Shown piece by piece: positions 25,910-36,429 of a DNA stretch of 48,404 nucleotides. This DNA is from an uncultured Glaciecola sp. (GTDB taxonomy: Bacteria > Pseudomonadota > Gammaproteobacteria > Enterobacterales > Alteromonadaceae): contig CAKZLI010000064.1 of assembly GCA_937125395.1 (NCBI GenBank), forward strand, positions 1 to 48,404. Direction: 5' to 3'. Position 1 is the first letter of the stretch. Each line of letters opens with the position of its first letter. Both the position numbers and the translations under genes were made by a program. Under the pieces are notes generated by a model, which saw only the letters and a list, made by a program, of their open reading frames with translations, did no database searches and was not told where the DNA came from.

Positions 25910-26912
25910 TCAAGCGATTGACACATTGTCTGCACATCAGGATTTATCGCAATCCGATACCGCTGCAGTGTTTGATCAAATCATGCAAGGTAACGTCGAT
26001 GATATACCCTTAACCGCATTGCTTATCGCCATGAAAATGAAAGGTGAGACACCGAACGAAATAGCCGGTGCAGCGCAATCGATGGTGAACAATGCAACCT
26101 CATTTACGCGCCCCGATTATCAGTTTGCCGATATTGTCGGTACTGGCGGTGATGGACATAACACGATAAATATTTCAAGTGCAGCTAGTGTTGTTGCTGC
26201 CAGTTGTGGACTTGCAGTTGCCAAACACGGTAATCGAAGTGTCTCTAGCCAATCAGGCTCAGCTGATTTATTTAATGCTTTTGGTATCAAATTAGATATG
26301 TCACCAGACACTGCCAAGCATTGTTTGGATCAAAGCGGTTTGTGTTTTTTATTTGCTCCGGTTTATCATGCCGGTGTCAAGCATGCGATGAATGTGCGCA
26401 CTACACTCAAAACGCGTACGTTGTTTAATGTTCTCGGTCCGCTAGCCAATCCAGCCAAGCCGACCCACTCAGTACTTGGAGTCTACACTCCAGAGTTATT
26501 ATTGCCCTATGCGCATACTCTGCAGTTGTTGCAACATCAACACGCATTAATTGTACATGGTGCCGGTTTAGATGAGTTTGCACTGCATGGACCTAGTCAT
26601 GTGATCGGGGTTGATGGTAATTCATTAACTGAGTATACAGTGACACCGAGCGATTTTGGTTTGTCAGAGTACCCACTTGAAGCCATTGTGGGCGGATCAC
26701 CATTAGAAAATAAAGCGGCTATTGCTGCAGTGTTTAATGGTCAAGGTCAACCAGCACATCAAGCGGCTATCGCGATGAATGCAGGTGCATTATTACATCT
26801 GGCGGGTATCGCTGATTCATTTACTCAAGGCGCTGAACTAGCACTTGAATCGATGAGCCTTAGTAAACCGATGGCAACGATCCAAGCTAGTGCTTTGCTA
26901 AGCCAAGCATAA
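25896..26912 (+). CDS. trpD: Anthranilate phosphoribosyltransferase
   Basis: TrpD joins anthranilate to PRPP. It has 338 residues, the usual length for a stand-alone TrpD. The PRPP-binding motif GTGGDGHNT starts at residue 82. [17 protein letters not shown] and [10 protein letters not shown], with [13 protein letters not shown] anthranilate contacts (seen as [13 protein letters not shown]), are present. The start lies inside the end of trpG (14-base overlap). It is followed by trpCF after 41 bases. No unusual feature. Confidence 0.97.
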   Translation: MSLLNQAIDTLSAHQDLSQSDTAAVFDQIMQGNVDDIPLTALLIAMKMKGETPNEIAGAAQSMVNNATSFTRPDYQFADIVGTGGDGHNTINISSAASVVAASCGLAVAKHGNRSVSSQSGSADLFNAFGIKLDMSPDTAKHCLDQSGLCFLFAPVYHAGVKHAMNVRTTLKTRTLFNVLGPLANPAKPTHSVLGVYTPELLLPYAHTLQLLQHQHALIVHGAGLDEFALHGPSHVIGVDGNSLTEYTVTPSDFGLSEYPLEAIVGGSPLENKAAIAAVFNGQGQPAHQAAIAMNAGALLHLAGIADSFTQGAELALESMSLSKPMATIQASALLSQA

Positions 26913-26953
26913 ATACCAACATTGATTGATAAAAGATAAGAGTAACGCCCAAT

Positions 26954-28363
26954 ATGCAAAATGTACTAGCCAAAATTGTCGATGACAAACGCATTGAAGT
27001 TGCGCAAAGAGAAGCAGCAATGCCACTTGCACACTTTAAAGATGAGTTAACGCCATCCACTAAGAGTTTCTATACTGCGTTGAGTCAACCTAACGCCGGA
27101 TATATCTTGGAATGTAAAAAAGCTTCGCCATCAAAAGGCTTAATCCGTCCTGTTTTTGATTTGGATGAAATCTTAGATGCCTACGGTGAAATCGCAGCCT
27201 GTTTATCAGTTTTAACCGATGAAAAATATTTTCAAGGCACCTATGAGTATCTTGAATACGTAACGTCACGTGTTGATATCCCAGTATTAAACAAAGATTT
27301 TTTTGTTAACGAATACCAAATCTATCTCGCTCGGTATTATCAAGCCGATGCGGTGTTGTTGATGCTATCGGTGCTCGATGATGCTACATACACACAATTA
27401 AGTGCCTGTGCTGCATCGCTCTCCCTCGATGTACTCACCGAAGTGAGTAACGTAGAAGAAGCTGTGCGAGCCGTTGCGTTGGGAGCCAAAATCATCGGTA
27501 TTAATAATCGAAACTTACGCGACTTATCAACCGATTTGGCCACCACAGAGCGATTAGTGCCAATACTGACTGAATTAGGCCACACTGGTTTAATGATTTC
27601 TGAATCGGGCATTTATACGCGCTCAGATATTGCTCGACTGGCGCCATGTGTCGATGGATTTTTGGTAGGTAGTGCGTTGATGGGACAAAATAACCTTACC
27701 ACTGCTGTGCGTCAGTTAGCGTATGGCACAGTTAAAATTTGTGGGATCACAGACGCTGCTCAAGCACACGCGATTGCTCAACAACCCGTATCTTACTTAG
27801 GTTTGATATTCGCACAAAAATCACCGCGCTGTATCACGCTCAAGCAAGCACAAGAAATTGTCGCGCATGTCCCTTTTAATTATGTGGGTGTGTTTGTTGA
27901 TAGTGCTGTAGCACACATTGTTAGCACAGTTAAACAATTAGGTTTGTGCGCAGTGCAATTACACGGTAATGAAGATCAAAGCTATATTACTGAGCTGAGC
28001 AATCAACTGCCGGTCAACTGTCAAATCTGGCTGGCCTTGGGCATCACACAATCAGCGACGGGTTTGGATGACGCCAATTTAAACATGGACCAGGTCGATT
28101 TGTTTTTATTAGACTGTCAAACTACGACTTCTGATGGCGTTATTAAAGGTGGTACAGGCAAAGCCTTTGATTGGTCACTATTGGAGACACTGACCGATAA
28201 ATCAAAAATAGGTGTTGCAGGTGGATTATCACCTGATAATATCACCTCAGCATTAGCAACTGGTGTGCGAGTATTGGATGTAAACTCCGGAGTAGAACAT
28301 GCACCAGGTGATAAATCATTAACCAAGATCACACAATTGTTTACCCAATTACGTACTTATTAA
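26954..28363 (+). CDS. trpCF: Bifunctional indole-3-glycerol-phosphate synthase / phosphoribosylanthranilate isomerase
   Basis: A 469-residue fusion of two TIM barrels catalysing consecutive steps. Residues 1-255 are TrpC, with [15 protein letters not shown] near 51, [13 protein letters not shown] and [10 protein letters not shown]. Residues 259 to the end are TrpF, starting VKICGI with the catalytic Cys263 and containing [18 protein letters not shown] and [11 protein letters not shown]. The fusion matches E. coli, Vibrio and Shewanella (E. coli 453 residues). It lies between trpD and trpB, 14 bases before trpB. Confidence 0.97.
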   Translation: MQNVLAKIVDDKRIEVAQREAAMPLAHFKDELTPSTKSFYTALSQPNAGYILECKKASPSKGLIRPVFDLDEILDAYGEIAACLSVLTDEKYFQGTYEYLEYVTSRVDIPVLNKDFFVNEYQIYLARYYQADAVLLMLSVLDDATYTQLSACAASLSLDVLTEVSNVEEAVRAVALGAKIIGINNRNLRDLSTDLATTERLVPILTELGHTGLMISESGIYTRSDIARLAPCVDGFLVGSALMGQNNLTTAVRQLAYGTVKICGITDAAQAHAIAQQPVSYLGLIFAQKSPRCITLKQAQEIVAHVPFNYVGVFVDSAVAHIVSTVKQLGLCAVQLHGNEDQSYITELSNQLPVNCQIWLALGITQSATGLDDANLNMDQVDLFLLDCQTTTSDGVIKGGTGKAFDWSLLETLTDKSKIGVAGGLSPDNITSALATGVRVLDVNSGVEHAPGDKSLTKITQLFTQLRTY

Positions 28364-28377
28364 TCGAGCGAAAAATT

Positions 28378-29559
28378 ATGAATCATTTAGACAGTAAATT
28401 TGGAGATTTTGGGGGCATGTATGTGCCTGAGTTATTGATCCCCGCTTTAGACCAACTAGAACAAGCGTTCATTGACGCGCGCAACGACCCTGAATTTCAA
28501 GCGGAGTTTATGTCGTTACTGACCGATTATGCTGGCCGCCCCACTGCCATGACATTGTCACGTAATTTGGTATCTAACCCGTTGGTTAAATTATACCTAA
28601 AACGCGAAGATCTATTACACGGTGGTGCACACAAAACCAACCAGGTTTTAGGTCAAGCACTACTCACCAAACGCATGGGTAAGACCGAAGTCATCGCCGA
28701 AACAGGGGCAGGTCAACATGGTGTCGCAACGGCTTTGGCCTGTGCATTACTTGGCTTAAAAGCGCGTATTTATATGGGTGCTAAGGACATTGAACGTCAA
28801 TCACCGAATGTCTTTCGAATGCGTCTAATGGGTGCAGAAGTGATACCAGTGAATGCCGGTTCAGGTACGTTAAAAGACGCCGTCAATGAAGCAATGCGAG
28901 ATTGGTCTGGTAGTTATGACAAAGCGCACTACTTGTTAGGTACTGCTGCTGGACCCCATCCTTTCCCAACAATAGTCCGTGAATTTCACCGAATGATCGG
29001 AGAAGAAACACGGGCACAAATAATGGCCAAAGAAGGTCGCTTACCTGATGCTGTAGTTGCGTGTGTCGGTGGGGGTTCCAATGCAATTGGTATGTTTGCT
29101 GATTTTATCGATGAACCGAGTGTGCGTTTAGTGGGTGTAGAGCCTGCAGGTAAAGGTCTGCATACGCATGAACACGGTGCCACTATTTGTACCGGGTCTA
29201 AAGGTATCTTGCATGGTGCATTTAGTTATATTATGCAAGATCAAGACGGTCAAATAGAAGAGTCTTATTCTGTCTCTGCAGGCCTTGATTATCCTGCTGT
29301 CGGTCCACAACATGCTTATTTATCCGATATTGGCCGTGCTGAATATGTCGCAGCGACCGATGAGGAAGCATTAAATGCATTTAAGTTATTAGCCCGTAAA
29401 GAAGGGATTATTCCCGCTTTGGAATCTTCTCATGCCATTGCACATGCACTGAATATGGCTGATGAAGCAACAGAAGAAACCATTATCGTGGTAAATTTAT
29501 CGGGTCGAGGTGATAAAGATCTCGCGCATGTCACGGAAGTATTAGGAGACGATATATAA
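28378..29559 (+). CDS. trpB: Tryptophan synthase beta chain
   Basis: TrpB condenses indole with serine using PLP. It has 393 residues (E. coli 397). The PLP lysine is Lys86 in [13 protein letters not shown]. The phosphate-binding GGGSNAIG and the C-terminal [10 protein letters not shown] and NLSGRGDKD are intact. The start [20 protein letters not shown] (seen as [11 protein letters not shown]) is typical. The stop overlaps the trpA start by 1 base (TAATG), keeping the two subunits coupled for the alpha2-beta2 complex. Confidence 0.98.
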   Translation: MNHLDSKFGDFGGMYVPELLIPALDQLEQAFIDARNDPEFQAEFMSLLTDYAGRPTAMTLSRNLVSNPLVKLYLKREDLLHGGAHKTNQVLGQALLTKRMGKTEVIAETGAGQHGVATALACALLGLKARIYMGAKDIERQSPNVFRMRLMGAEVIPVNAGSGTLKDAVNEAMRDWSGSYDKAHYLLGTAAGPHPFPTIVREFHRMIGEETRAQIMAKEGRLPDAVVACVGGGSNAIGMFADFIDEPSVRLVGVEPAGKGLHTHEHGATICTGSKGILHGAFSYIMQDQDGQIEESYSVSAGLDYPAVGPQHAYLSDIGRAEYVAATDEEALNAFKLLARKEGIIPALESSHAIAHALNMADEATEETIIVVNLSGRGDKDLAHVTEVLGDDI

Positions 29560-30377
29560 TGGCACGTTACGAAGCAATGTTTGCGCAGTTAAATAAAAAA
29601 AATGAAGGGGCGTTTGTGCCGTTCGTGATGCTCGGTGACCCGGATAAGGCGACCTCCATCGCGATTATCGAAACCTTAATTGAAAATGGTGCTGATGCCT
29701 TAGAGCTGGGTTTTCCTTACTCCGACCCGATTGCTGATGGCCCGACTATTCAAGCTGCAAGTATTCGGGCACTGGATAATGGTAATACCCCAACCGAGTG
29801 CTTAGATATCATTGCTGCGATCCGCGACAATCATCCGCAGATCCCAATTGGATTGTTGCTGTATTCAAACTTAGTCCTTGCCCGTGGAATTGACTATTTT
29901 TATACTCAAGCAAAAGCCAGTGGCGTTGATTCAATTTTGATCGCTGATGTGCCATTGCGTGAAGCCAATCGGTTTATTGATATCGCTCGCGAACACCAGA
30001 TTGATCAAATATTAATTGCGCCACCAAATGCCAGTGAAGAAACATTACAAACCATTGGTGAGCTTTCTAGCGGATATACCTATTTATTAGGACGCGCAGG
30101 TGTCACTGGTGCCGAAACCGCAGCACAAACCCCGGCCAGTGAATTAATTGATAAACTCACAAAATACCAAGTCGCTCCTCCACTTTTGGGTTTTGGTATA
30201 TCTACGCCAGCTCAAGTTGCGCATGCCATCGAGTCAGGTGCTGCCGGTGCGATATCTGGGTCTGCAACCGTCAACATTATCGCAAAGCACTTAGGCAATA
30301 CGCCTGCTATGCTGTCTGAGTTAGGCCAATTTGTGCAAGCAATGAAAGCCGGCACATTAGCTACTTTTAAGGAATAA
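29559..30377 (+). CDS. trpA: Tryptophan synthase alpha chain
   Basis: TrpA splits indole-3-glycerol phosphate and channels indole to TrpB. It has 272 residues (E. coli 268). The catalytic residues Glu49 ([11 protein letters not shown]) and Asp60 (ADGPTIQ) are present at the same positions as in E. coli. [13 protein letters not shown] and [10 protein letters not shown] give the phosphate site. It overlaps trpB by 1 base and is followed by yciI after 3 bases, so yciI belongs to the same transcript. Confidence 0.98.
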   Translation: MARYEAMFAQLNKKNEGAFVPFVMLGDPDKATSIAIIETLIENGADALELGFPYSDPIADGPTIQAASIRALDNGNTPTECLDIIAAIRDNHPQIPIGLLLYSNLVLARGIDYFYTQAKASGVDSILIADVPLREANRFIDIAREHQIDQILIAPPNASEETLQTIGELSSGYTYLLGRAGVTGAETAAQTPASELIDKLTKYQVAPPLLGFGISTPAQVAHAIESGAAGAISGSATVNIIAKHLGNTPAMLSELGQFVQAMKAGTLATFKE

Positions 30378-30380
30378 AAC

Positions 30381-30680
30381 ATGTGGTATAGCATTGTTGC
30401 AGAAGATCACCCTGATACGCTAGCCGCTCGTTTAGCGGCTCGTCCCGACCATTTAGCTCGACTAGTCGAACTACAAAACGCGGGTAAATTACTGGTCGCC
30501 GGTCCCAATCCTGCGATTGATTCATTAGACCCAGGCAGCGCTGGTTTTACCGGTTCATTAGTCATTGCTGAATTCGACTCGCTAGTTGCTGCACAAGACT
30601 GGGCTGAGGCTGATCCATACATTGCAGCAGGCGTGTATGCAAATGTGACGGTTAAACCCTATAAAAAAGTGTTGCCTTAG
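30381..30680 (+). CDS. yciI: YciI family protein
   Basis: A 99-residue ferredoxin-like alpha/beta protein, one residue longer than E. coli YciI. It contains the conserved [17 protein letters not shown] with the His-Asp pair, and [20 protein letters not shown] and VKPYKKVLP. The biochemical role is not established. Its start is 3 bases after trpA, so it is cotranscribed with tryptophan genes. In E. coli yciI also lies close to the trp region. Confidence 0.93.
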   Translation: MWYSIVAEDHPDTLAARLAARPDHLARLVELQNAGKLLVAGPNPAIDSLDPGSAGFTGSLVIAEFDSLVAAQDWAEADPYIAAGVYANVTVKPYKKVLP

Positions 30681-30755
30681 CACTCACCATTCCAGCACTT
30701 TTGTATTTGGTTTACGGCATAAGTGTTGGAATTAGGAAAACTAACAGGGATTTTC

Positions 30756-31175
30756 ATGGATATTTTTATTGCTGACGGGGTGTATTTATCATCTAACAGT
30801 ATTGATTTACAGGCGATGCGTGCCCAAGGTGCCGGCGGACAAAATGTCAACAAAGTATCTTCTGCGATCCACCTTCGCTTTAATATCCATGCCAGTAATT
30901 TACCGTTTAGATACAAACAAGGTTTGTTAAAACGTAAAGATTCAAGGATCACCGAAGACGGGATCTTAGTACTTAAAGCACAAAATCACCGCACCCAAGA
31001 AGCCAATAAACGGGATGCGATTGAACGGCTAGTAAGTCTGATCCGCGCAGCTGGTGTTGTGCAATTACCCCGAAAATCTACCCGTCCGACACGCTCATCG
31101 GTACGCAAACGATTAAATAGTAAAGCCAAACATGGCATTATGAAGCAACTTAGGGGTAAAATTGACTTAGAATAA
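30756..31175 (+). CDS. arfB: Alternative ribosome-rescue factor ArfB
   Basis: ArfB (YaeJ) is a codon-independent peptidyl-tRNA hydrolase that frees ribosomes stalled on broken mRNA. The start is set at 30756 (AGGGA upstream), giving 139 residues against 140 in E. coli; a longer frame from 30723 lacks a ribosome site. The catalytic GGQ is at 27-29 (RAQGAGGQNVNKVSSA). The basic C-terminal tail (STRPTRSSVRKRLNSKAKHG) enters the mRNA channel in the family. It lies 75 bases after yciI. Confidence 0.95.
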   Translation: MDIFIADGVYLSSNSIDLQAMRAQGAGGQNVNKVSSAIHLRFNIHASNLPFRYKQGLLKRKDSRITEDGILVLKAQNHRTQEANKRDAIERLVSLIRAAGVVQLPRKSTRPTRSSVRKRLNSKAKHGIMKQLRGKIDLE

Positions 31176-31202
31176 TATTCCTACTCAATTAAGCGCATCA
31201 AC

Positions 31203-32261
31203 ATGACGACTAGATACCTATTACAAATCCAAGAAAATTATACGTTTGAGATATTACGCCCTTTACAGCAGGTCATGCGCGAACAAGGCCATAGCGTGGC
31301 ATGGCTAGCCCTTGGTAATAAAGTCAACATGGCTTTATTTAACGATGATGAAGTTGTTTTGAGTGATATTGCAGCGGCTGTCTCCTTTAATCCTGCTGCC
31401 GTATTTGTGACTGGTAATGTAGTGCCTGATTTTCTTCCTGGTTTAAAGGTTCAGCTTTTTCATGGTTTTGAGTGGAAGAAGAAAGGACATTTTAAAATCC
31501 GCGGTTCGTTTGATTTATATTGTACACAAGGCCCGTTTTTTACGCGTAAATTTACGGAATTTGCCCAGCAACATGGTTATTTCGATGTAATGGAAACCGG
31601 TTGGCCTAAATTAGATAATATCTTTCCTATGACTGAACAGCCTCACCTTGATGGGCATGATGATGCGGTGCATCACATCTTATACGCACCGACTTTTTCG
31701 CCAAAATTAACCAGTGCAGCGCATTTGTATGATGCTATACGTGCTACTGCGACAAACCAGCAAGATTCACAACAATGGCATATTAAATTTCATCCCAAAA
31801 TGGCCAAATCATTGATCACGCAATATCAAGATTTAGCGGCAGAGCAGCACAATATCACCTTTCACGGTGCCGGTGATATATTACCGTTGATCAACAAAGT
31901 CGATGTCTTAATCTCAGATACTTCATCGGTTATCGCAGAAGCGTTATTACTAGAAACACCGGTCATTACATTTGCCAATGCCCTACCCGATCCGTACATC
32001 AATGATATTACCGATGCACATGCGTTAGCAGACACTTTGAGTCATGTACTAACAGATCAGGCTAAACAGCAAGCGATGATGCAAGATTACGCAACGGAAT
32101 TTCATCCCTACAAAGATGGGCACTCAGCGCAGCGAGTGTTAGCGGCTACCGAGCAAGTGCTAACAGATGGATTACAAGCGACTAAACGCAAGCCGAGTAA
32201 CTGGCTACGTAATCTTAAACTAAGAAAACAAAACCAGTACTGGCCATGGCGTCGTGCCTAG
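31203..32261 (+). CDS. CDP-glycerol glycerophosphotransferase-like protein
   Basis: A 352-residue protein with the look of the TagB/TagF glycerophosphotransferase family: VQLFHGFEWKKKG, a GT-B-like central part with ILYAPTFSPKLTSA, IKFHPKM, and the donor-site-like VDVLISDTSSVIAEALLLETPVI (seen as ISDTSSVIAEALLL). In Gram-positives these enzymes use CDP-glycerol for teichoic acid; in Gram-negatives they may decorate capsule or lipopolysaccharide. No other surface-polymer genes are adjacent, so substrate and polymer are unknown. The C-terminus is basic (WLRNLKLRKQNQYWPWRRA), which could bind the inner membrane face. It converges on the M16 peptidase gene with a 19-base gap. Confidence 0.78.
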   Translation: MTTRYLLQIQENYTFEILRPLQQVMREQGHSVAWLALGNKVNMALFNDDEVVLSDIAAAVSFNPAAVFVTGNVVPDFLPGLKVQLFHGFEWKKKGHFKIRGSFDLYCTQGPFFTRKFTEFAQQHGYFDVMETGWPKLDNIFPMTEQPHLDGHDDAVHHILYAPTFSPKLTSAAHLYDAIRATATNQQDSQQWHIKFHPKMAKSLITQYQDLAAEQHNITFHGAGDILPLINKVDVLISDTSSVIAEALLLETPVITFANALPDPYINDITDAHALADTLSHVLTDQAKQQAMMQDYATEFHPYKDGHSAQRVLAATEQVLTDGLQATKRKPSNWLRNLKLRKQNQYWPWRRA

Positions 32262-32280
32262 TCTACTTGTATTGCGGCTG

Positions 32281-35163
32281 CTATTTGGCAGTCGGTAAGA
32301 CCAGCACTTCAATTTGATTCTCTTTAATCAAAAATTGCTGTGCTAATGCGGTTAACTCAGTCGCTGTGATAGCCGCATAAATACTCGGTTGTTGAGCATA
32401 TCGGGCAAATGTATCAGGCTTGGTGTGTGCCGATTTTAATCTAGCTAACCAAAAACCATTTTTTTCTTGTGCCGATTGCCAATTAGCTAGCATTGGTTCA
32501 ATGGCACGTTTAACCTCATCGTCAGTAATATAGTTCGGGGTTTTGATGCCTGCAATAATGTCATCATACGTTGCTTGGATTAACGTCACCTTATCCGGTG
32601 TAGTCAGTGTATCCAATAACAACATGCCATCATCAACAATATCATTAGAGCCAAAAGCCCGCGCTGAAGGTGAGTATGCTGCACCTAATTTTTCGCGGAT
32701 AACATCTTGCACTTTTAATTGCACCACCGCCCCAAGTACGCGCAAATGCAATGCCGTTTGTAAGTTCTGATTATCCGTGGTTTTGTAATAACGGGTAACG
32801 GATGCATTTTCTGGGTTACCCTCATGATATAGCGTAAAGGCGTTATTGGTTTGCAAACGTATATCATCAACCCATTGATGTTCAGGCGCACTGACATTGA
32901 CAGGTAAAGTACCAAATGTTGCTGCAACTTGTTCAATCAGATCATCAATGTCAATATCTCCGACAATCGACAAGGTAATCGGTCCGTTAGTTAACGCATC
33001 AATCAAGACTGGTTTTAGTTGCGTAAAATCCCGTTGTAAAATAGCTTCAGTGGGAGCTGGCCCGACACGGTAATCATTACCATAGATAGCATTGACGACT
33101 TCATAACGCTTAACGGCGCCGATGGTGTTTTTGCGTTGCTGCGCACTTTGTTTAATGTTATTTCTAAATAACGGTAGCACTTCAGGGTTATAGCCAGCAT
33201 CAGTCATATATGCGACTAATAATTGCAATTGGGTTGATAAGGTATCACTGGATGTATTAAATGTGCCACCAAATCCTGTAAAGCTAGTACCAAAATTTAA
33301 TGAGACATTTTTGTCTGAGAGTAATTCACGTAGCTCATTCACTGAGTGCTGCGCCAATCCACCAACCACATAAAAGCGATACAAATCACTTAACCCAGCT
33401 TGTTCGGGCGTTAAACTGCGCCCGCCTTTACCGTATGCCAAATTAACCAGTACTTGTTCTTTAACCCGTTGTGAGGCTTTGAAATTTACCTGAACACCAT
33501 TGGCAAAACGAAATGTATGAACCTCATTTAATTCATCATATTGTTGTGCTATTACCTGCCCAGACGCACCAAAATCGGTATACGCAAACGCTTTAGTCTC
33601 AGCTGCTTGCGTTTCTGTAACGGTAATATCAAACGCATCGTTATACACAGCCATGATTTGTTCATTACTGGGTAAGGCCTTATCTTGCTCCGCAAATTGG
33701 ATAAATATTGTTGGTGGGACACGTTCAAATTGATCAATTAATAATTGATTAATTTCGCCAACATGAAAGGTTGCCACCCATTCTTCAAACAACGCCAGTG
33801 ATTGCGATGCGTCATTTAGAATAGCGTGAGTATTGATATGTGACAGCACTGCATTGGCGATTGCTCCGCTGGGGATGGTGCTTTCAGATTGTGCTGCAGT
33901 CACCAACCTATTGCGCATGGCACTAATAGATCGTTGCAGTTCTTGCTCCGTTATACCAAATGCCAACATACGGCGTATCTCGACCACTAATGTCTCTAAA
34001 CTGGACGCCCATTGTTCCGGTTCCGTTTGAGCAACCACTTGAGTGACATCGATTTGTTCAAAGGTAAAGCTATGTGAACTACTTACACCTTGAAATGGCG
34101 CTTGGCCTGCTAACACCAGACTATTAAGGCGATAAGCAAGAATATCATTGGCAATCTGTTCAACATATTCTGAACGTCGTGTCAGAACTGTATCCGCTTG
34201 TTTAGTTTGCGCGGTAACATAATACAAATTAACTTGTGTTGGTATATTTGCTCCGGTAAACGAAGCCACTTGTACTTGCTCATTTACTTCTAAATTACCT
34301 GCGATAAAACCGGTATCAAGATTGGCTTTATCCCAATCGGCAAAGGTCGCGTTAATCTTAGCTAATATCTCAGGTGCATGCACATCTCCAGCAATGATGA
34401 GCTGGGTATTAGCAGGATAATAATGCTGTGCATAAAATGCCTTAACCGCATCAGCCGTAAGACCATTAATCGATGCTAATGTGCCAATTGGAAAACGATC
34501 TATGTAAGTTAGTCCTTTCGTCCAATTTTGCATGGATGCTTTATAGGCTTCCATATAAATATTATTGCGCGCTTCATATTCTGCTGTCACAACGGGGATT
34601 TCGGCTTGCACAGCACTGTCTGCAATGGTTAAGTTACTGGCCGTTTCTCGTAACAAAAACAGCGCAGTATCAATCGTTGCCGCATCGTTATTGGGTAAAT
34701 CTAATTTGTAGATGGTTTCTTCAAACCCCGTACTGGCATTCGTATCAGCACCAAACTGCAATCCGTACCGCTCCAAAATAGCAATCATCTCACCTTCTGG
34801 TACGTTGCTTGAGCCATTGAAGGCCATGTGCTCCAAAAAATGGGCAATCCCAGCATCTTTGGGCGACTCATACATACTGCCTACCCCAACACGCATGCGT
34901 ATCACTACTTCATTTTTGGGTGTTTGATTTGGCACAATATAGTATTGCATGCCATTCTCTAATACACCCTGCTGAATGCGTGATGAGGACGTTAGCGTTG
35001 TAGAAGGTGTGTACTTTCCGGCTAACCATTGGTCTAAAATCGATGGTGCTGACGTCGCCGTTGATGAGGCGTCACTGGGTGTGTAAGTAGCACAAGCACT
35101 AAGTAATAGAGTGCTCATAAAAAGAGTGCTAATATAAATGCTGCTAATTAGTTTAATTTTCAT
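32281..35163 (-). CDS. M16-family zinc metallopeptidase lipoprotein
   Basis: A 960-residue pitrilysin-type peptidase with two homologous halves. The inverted zinc site HxxEH is His108, Glu111, His112 (GIAHFLEHMAFNGSS), with a third ligand candidate Glu188 (QAEIPVVTAEYEARN), 76 residues on. The second half lacks this motif, as usual. The N-terminus is a lipoprotein signal with lipobox LSAC (Cys24), so it should sit in the outer membrane or periplasm and degrade peptides. The size fits the PqqL-like/M16B long forms of marine gammaproteobacteria. It is divergent from the PepSY/two-component operon. Confidence 0.92.
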   Translation of the reverse strand: MKIKLISSIYISTLFMSTLLLSACATYTPSDASSTATSAPSILDQWLAGKYTPSTTLTSSSRIQQGVLENGMQYYIVPNQTPKNEVVIRMRVGVGSMYESPKDAGIAHFLEHMAFNGSSNVPEGEMIAILERYGLQFGADTNASTGFEETIYKLDLPNNDAATIDTALFLLRETASNLTIADSAVQAEIPVVTAEYEARNNIYMEAYKASMQNWTKGLTYIDRFPIGTLASINGLTADAVKAFYAQHYYPANTQLIIAGDVHAPEILAKINATFADWDKANLDTGFIAGNLEVNEQVQVASFTGANIPTQVNLYYVTAQTKQADTVLTRRSEYVEQIANDILAYRLNSLVLAGQAPFQGVSSSHSFTFEQIDVTQVVAQTEPEQWASSLETLVVEIRRMLAFGITEQELQRSISAMRNRLVTAAQSESTIPSGAIANAVLSHINTHAILNDASQSLALFEEWVATFHVGEINQLLIDQFERVPPTIFIQFAEQDKALPSNEQIMAVYNDAFDITVTETQAAETKAFAYTDFGASGQVIAQQYDELNEVHTFRFANGVQVNFKASQRVKEQVLVNLAYGKGGRSLTPEQAGLSDLYRFYVVGGLAQHSVNELRELLSDKNVSLNFGTSFTGFGGTFNTSSDTLSTQLQLLVAYMTDAGYNPEVLPLFRNNIKQSAQQRKNTIGAVKRYEVVNAIYGNDYRVGPAPTEAILQRDFTQLKPVLIDALTNGPITLSIVGDIDIDDLIEQVAATFGTLPVNVSAPEHQWVDDIRLQTNNAFTLYHEGNPENASVTRYYKTTDNQNLQTALHLRVLGAVVQLKVQDVIREKLGAAYSPSARAFGSNDIVDDGMLLLDTLTTPDKVTLIQATYDDIIAGIKTPNYITDDEVKRAIEPMLANWQSAQEKNGFWLARLKSAHTKPDTFARYAQQPSIYAAITATELTALAQQFLIKENQIEVLVLPTAK

Positions 35164-35215
35164 TTAATATCCTTTTAAGAATCTAGTTAGCACAATATCA
35201 TAGACTCATAAAAAA

Positions 35216-35248
35216 ATTCAGTCTGCATTCAGTTATTTACTTTATAAT
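35216..35248 (+). promoter_or_regulatory. Candidate response-regulator operator and promoter
   Basis: ATTCAGT occurs twice, at 35216-35222 and 35227-35233, an 11-base period like the PhoP-type direct repeat. The pair ends 9 bases before a perfect TATAAT (35243-35248) and covers the -35 position, where no consensus -35 exists. This is the layout of a promoter activated by an OmpR-family regulator, and such a regulator is encoded just downstream. Confidence 0.55.
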
Positions 35249-35286
35249 TGTAACTGCATATTAACAGTCAAAATTGGAAGCAAACA

Positions 35287-35739
35287 ATGCCCAAACTTTA
35301 CCTGACCCTACCTAGACTTAAAGTGCCGGCAAAAAGGTCACAGCATAAGTTATATATGGTGCGTAGGTTTATGTGCAGTGTCTTGTTCAGTGTTATTTTT
35401 AGTGCATCATGTAGCATCTTGCTAAGTCCAATTATCACGACTGCAGCGGTTGCATTGCCCTACCTAAATATGTCGAATAGCCAAGCCAACAACGCTAAAA
35501 AATCATCGGTTGATCAACAACAAGCTATTGCTAAAGCAAAGCAATCCGTGCAAGGTAAAGTCCTCAAAATTGACCGTAAAAAAGAACATTATCGAGTCAA
35601 AATGCTCAACCCTAAAGGCCGAGTAATATCGGTGAATGTCGACCGCCAATCGGGTAAAGTGAGCGCAAAACCAACCCGACGCAAACCTAAACCCGCCACA
35701 ACGAGTAAACCGACCTCACCTAGCAACGACAAGGAGTAA
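35287..35739 (+). CDS. PepSY-domain protein
   Basis: A 150-residue exported or membrane-anchored protein. The start at 35287 has GGAAG 7 bases upstream. A hydrophobic segment at about 30-56 follows a long basic N-terminus. The PepSY-like domain (about 78-125) contains QQAIAKAKQSVQGKVLKID and VISVNVDRQSGKVS. A Lys/Pro/Thr-rich tail follows. PepSY proteins are often encoded with two-component systems and are thought to inhibit peptidases or tune the sensor. It is 4 bases before the response-regulator gene, and an M16 peptidase is divergent, which makes a link plausible but unproven. Confidence 0.8.
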   Translation: MPKLYLTLPRLKVPAKRSQHKLYMVRRFMCSVLFSVIFSASCSILLSPIITTAAVALPYLNMSNSQANNAKKSSVDQQQAIAKAKQSVQGKVLKIDRKKEHYRVKMLNPKGRVISVNVDRQSGKVSAKPTRRKPKPATTSKPTSPSNDKE

Positions 35740-35743
35740 CGTC

Positions 35744-36418
35744 ATGCGCGTATTATTAATTGAGGATGACAGTCAACTCTTGCTGCAATTAGACCGTTTT
35801 TTACAAGCGCAAGGATTCAGTGTAGATTTGGCAGATGACGGACAAAAGGCGCAGTATTTGTTACTTGAATACAGTTATGATGCGATATTATTGGACCTTG
35901 GCCTGCCGGTCATTGACGGCATTGACGTACTCAAATTTGCACGTGATAAACACATTACAACCCCAATATTGATTTTAACGGCCAGAGATGATTGGGAACA
36001 AAAAGTACTCGGATTAGACGCTGGTGCGGATGACTATCTGACGAAACCGTTTCATCACCAAGAGTTACTCGCCCGAGTGAACGCACTGATTCGTCGCAGT
36101 AATGGCCATGCCAGTGCCGAATTAACCTGTGGACCGATCCATTTAAACATGACGCAGCAACGGGTTAAGGTTAACGACGATCTATTAGAGTTGACGGCGT
36201 ATGAATACAAAGTCATGGAGTATTTGATGCTGCATCCTGAAAAAGTCGTTTCCAAAACAGAATTGACTGAGCATATTTATGACCAAGATTTTGATTTAGA
36301 TAGTAATGTGATTGAGGTATTTGTGGGTCGCTTACGTAAAAAACTCGACCCCGATAACACAATCAAGCCCATCGAAACATTACGCGGCAGAGGATATCGA
36401 TTATTTTCGCCAAGCTAA
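35744..36418 (+). CDS. OmpR/PhoP-family response regulator
   Basis: A 224-residue response regulator. The receiver domain has acidic residues EDD at 7-9, phospho-acceptor Asp51 (ILLDLGLP) and Lys101 (YLTKPF). The winged-helix domain (about 127-222) includes TAYEYKVMEYLMLHPEKVVSKTEL-type helices, seen as LTAYEYKVMEYLML, and FVGRLRKKLD, LRGRGYRL. It closely resembles PhoP/QseB types. The histidine-kinase gene follows after 11 bases. The direct repeat before the operon is a candidate self-regulated site. Confidence 0.93.
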   Translation: MRVLLIEDDSQLLLQLDRFLQAQGFSVDLADDGQKAQYLLLEYSYDAILLDLGLPVIDGIDVLKFARDKHITTPILILTARDDWEQKVLGLDAGADDYLTKPFHHQELLARVNALIRRSNGHASAELTCGPIHLNMTQQRVKVNDDLLELTAYEYKVMEYLMLHPEKVVSKTELTEHIYDQDFDLDSNVIEVFVGRLRKKLDPDNTIKPIETLRGRGYRLFSPS

Positions 36419-36429
36419 ACACTCTCTCT

